Shown: in pieces, positions 5,713-7,511 of the stretch
Layout: every line of letters begins with the position of its first letter
Position numbering within the stretch: position 1 is the first letter of the stretch
NCBI GenBank assembly: GCA_024762705.1
Contig: JANTGW010000045.1
Location: 1-7,511, forward strand
From: Sulfurimonas sp.
GTDB lineage: Bacteria > Campylobacterota > Campylobacteria > Campylobacterales > Sulfurimonadaceae
Length of the DNA: 7,511 bases
Direction: 5' to 3'
Translations under genes and position numbers: made by a program
The notes under the pieces: model-generated
Told to the model about the DNA's origin: nothing
The model's input: the letters and a program-made list of their open reading frames with translations, nothing else
Databases searched by the model: none

Positions 5713-6294
5713 ATGATAATCAGAAAACTATTTAAATTTGAAAATGCACATATAGTACGAGGATGTTCAACGGTTAAATGCAGAAGTTCTATTCATGGAC
5801 ACTCTTATAAAGTCGAATTACTGTTTGAATCTAATTTTTTAGATAACGGACAGATGGTCTATGACTTTGGTTTGATGAAACAAAACATGAAAGACCTTGT
5901 AGAGAGTTTTGATCATGCTATTGCTTTGTGGAGAGATGACAACTCCGAATACGTACAAGATATGAAAAAACATTCTGCTCGTTGGGTAGAACTTCCGGTT
6001 TCTCCTTCTGCTGAACAGTTTTCCCGTGTCATCTTTGTTATGATAGACAGACTCCTTGGTCTTACATCAACGGTAAATGGTGAGAAAGAGGTAAAAATGC
6101 ATTCTGTCATAGTACATGAAACAGAGACAGGATATGCGCAATGTTTCGCTGAGGACGCTTATTCGGAAAATATGGGCGCAATAAAACTCGAAAAGATCGT
6201 TTTTTCACAACAGGTTTTGAATGATTTTAAGGATAAAGAACTTTTCGAAAAGATAAAAAGAGGTGAAAAGTTTTTAAACCCTGAATCTGTCTAG
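5713..6294 (+). CDS. queD: 6-carboxytetrahydropterin synthase family protein (QueD/PTPS)
   Basis: QueD-type enzymes convert 7,8-dihydroneopterin triphosphate to 6-carboxy-5,6,7,8-tetrahydropterin, the substrate of QueE, and belong to the 6-pyruvoyltetrahydropterin synthase fold. Zinc ligands are H13 in FENAHIV and H28 and H30 in IHGHSYKVEL. The catalytic Cys is probably C23, although C18 is also present. The catalytic Asp-His pair is FDHAIAL at 66-72, and the pterin-anchoring Glu is probably E136 in VHETETGYA. At 193 residues it is clearly longer than the approximately 120 residues of E. coli QueD, with extra sequence in the middle (about 73-98) and a charged C-terminal tail from about 156. 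C23 lies five residues before H28, where E. coli has four. Its neighbour queE performs the next step, which favours a queuosine role over a biopterin role. Its stop codon shares CTAG with the stop of the convergent moeA. Confidence 0.9.
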   Translation: MIIRKLFKFENAHIVRGCSTVKCRSSIHGHSYKVELLFESNFLDNGQMVYDFGLMKQNMKDLVESFDHAIALWRDDNSEYVQDMKKHSARWVELPVSPSAEQFSRVIFVMIDRLLGLTSTVNGEKEVKMHSVIVHETETGYAQCFAEDAYSENMGAIKLEKIVFSQQVLNDFKDKELFEKIKRGEKFLNPESV

Positions 6295-7505
6295 CTAATG
6301 AGGTTTTTTGGTGTATCACTTGTAAAATCGAATTTTGTACTCATAATTTTTACTTTTGCATCTGTTGGAATGATCCCACAAGACTCATCAACCATGATAA
6401 AAGCATTTGCATAGGCCAAAGGTGAAACCATGCCTGGTGCAAAATGCTCGCATGGGGTGAAGTATTCACCGTCAAAACTTCCAGGTACGAGGCTTCTTCT
6501 GCCGGCTCGTAGTTTATAATCACTCTTCATTTTTGCATCTATTGTGTTTATAAACTTGGCTTTTGCTCCACTCATGGCATAAATGATACTCTTACCGAAA
6601 AGTTCAAAGTTCAGCGCGGCCGCCATTGGATTGCCGGGAAGATTTAAAATGACTTTGTCACCGATTTTACCAAAAGTTGTCGGTTTTCCGGGTTTGATTG
6701 CTACTTTGTCAAAGAGTATTTCATGGCCGAAATTGCCAAAAGCTTCTTTTGTAAAATCAGCATCGCCTACGCTTACCCCTCCTGATGTTATTATGATGTC
6801 ACAATCAAGTGCACTCTTTACATGTAAGTGTAAGTCTTCTAGAGTATCAATGGCCGTACCTATAAACTCCACCTCACAACCAAGTTCTTTTGTGCGTGAA
6901 AGTAAAGTCGGTGTGTTTGTATTGTAAAGTTGATAGTCTGTTACATTTTCAAAGTGCATTTTCAGCTCATTCCCTGAGGCAAAAAGGGCTACACGAGGTT
7001 TTTTATATACCTGAATGTGGCTAATACCTTGCGAAGCCAAAAGGGTGATTTGGTGTGCATCGATTTTATCTCCGTTTGACAACAGTAATGTCTCTTTTTT
7101 GATGTCTTCACCTGCAAGACGGATATGTTTGGATATTGTCAGATTATCAGGAAGCTTGACCCCCTCTGCACACTCTTTTATGTCTTCAATAGGAACTATA
7201 CAGTGAGTTCCAAGAGGAATTTTAGCCCCTGTCATTATCTTTATGGCTTCTCCCTGTTTGAGTTCACCTTTATAATCATCTCCTGCAAAGACGCTACATG
7301 TAACCTTTACGCATTTGTTTGAGTCATCTATTTTGACTGCATATCCGTCCATCGCTGAATTGTCAAAGGGTGGCAGGTTGTGTGTTGCCACAATATCCTG
7401 GGCGAGGATATGACCCAATGCCTCTTCTATTGGAAGAATTTTTATAGACTTTGGTTTTGTGTTTGTATAAATTAACTCCAAGGCTTTTTCAATGCTGATT
7501 GTCAT
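6291..7505 (-). CDS. moeA: Molybdopterin molybdenumtransferase MoeA
   Basis: MoeA inserts molybdenum into adenylylated molybdopterin, the last common step of molybdenum cofactor synthesis, in the cytoplasm. The 404-residue protein has the full family layout. The N-terminal MoeA region carries LPPFDNSAMDGYAV (44-57) and IMTGAKIP (90-97). The central MogA-like domain (about 171-308) has ASGNEL (176-181), TSGGVSVGDADF (240-251), KPGKPTTFG (271-279) and LPGNPMA (289-295). A C-terminal beta domain spans about 322-396 and includes GRRSLVPG (335-342). The start ATG is at the window edge, and only six bases lie upstream, with no ribosome site visible in them, so an earlier in-frame start cannot be excluded. 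Campylobacterota genomes can carry more than one moeA paralogue. It runs against queD and is functionally tied to moaA, which lies in the same neighbourhood but is transcribed the other way. Confidence 0.95.
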   Translation of the reverse strand: MTISIEKALELIYTNTKPKSIKILPIEEALGHILAQDIVATHNLPPFDNSAMDGYAVKIDDSNKCVKVTCSVFAGDDYKGELKQGEAIKIMTGAKIPLGTHCIVPIEDIKECAEGVKLPDNLTISKHIRLAGEDIKKETLLLSNGDKIDAHQITLLASQGISHIQVYKKPRVALFASGNELKMHFENVTDYQLYNTNTPTLLSRTKELGCEVEFIGTAIDTLEDLHLHVKSALDCDIIITSGGVSVGDADFTKEAFGNFGHEILFDKVAIKPGKPTTFGKIGDKVILNLPGNPMAAALNFELFGKSIIYAMSGAKAKFINTIDAKMKSDYKLRAGRRSLVPGSFDGEYFTPCEHFAPGMVSPLAYANAFIMVDESCGIIPTDAKVKIMSTKFDFTSDTPKNLIS

Positions 7506-7511
7506 AATGAT

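Noticed and set aside
5609..5819. 12-base direct repeat TAAAGTCGAATT at 5609-5620 and 5808-5819
   Set aside because: In 7.5 kb of AT-rich DNA one or two such matches are expected by chance. The second copy is inside the queD coding sequence and the flanks differ.
6583..6927. Plus-strand open frame of 114 residues inside moeA
   Set aside because: It is antisense to strongly conserved MoeA motifs and has no recognisable domain or convincing ribosome site.

Overview
This AT-rich window reads as chromosomal DNA of a Campylobacterota (Epsilonproteobacteria) member, probably close to Sulfurimonas. Three things suggest this: a petABC operon whose third gene encodes a membrane-anchored diheme cytochrome c instead of a classical cytochrome c1; the style of the QueE and QueD proteins; and promoters with a good TATAAT box but no clear -35 box. 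The genus is inferred from protein character, not from a search.

Layout. Positions 2-532 hold the 3' end of an unidentified gene. A 58-base gap with a TATAAT box inside an inverted repeat precedes petA (Rieske, 591-1121), petB (cytochrome b, 1134-2348) and petC (diheme cytochrome c, 2359-3300), which are tightly spaced. A perfect hairpin lies in the convergent gap after petC, facing a small RDD-family membrane protein on the minus strand (3349-3810). A compact 73-base divergent gap with a TATAAT box in each direction leads to moaA (3884-4849), which overlaps queE (4846-5604) by ATGA. A 108-base gap containing a 71-base long inverted repeat follows, then queD (5713-6294). moeA (6291-7505, minus strand) converges on queD, and both stop codons lie in one shared CTAG.

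How the genes work together. PetABC forms a bc-type quinol:cytochrome c oxidoreductase of the electron transport chain. MoaA starts molybdenum cofactor synthesis from GTP, and MoeA inserts molybdenum at the end of that pathway. QueD and QueE catalyse consecutive steps from a GTP-derived pterin to 7-carboxy-7-deazaguanine, the precursor of queuosine. The right half is therefore a cofactor and modified-nucleoside cluster with two radical-SAM enzymes side by side.

All complete genes appear intact and belong to recognisable housekeeping families, and I see no mobile element, phage, CRISPR or defence system. The best leads are non-coding or at residue level: the queE-queD inverted repeat, whose three mismatches all become G-U wobbles if it is transcribed from the minus strand; the displaced third cysteine of QueE; the 14-residue histidine spacing in cytochrome b; the glycine in Rieske box II; and a possibly leaderless RDD transcript.
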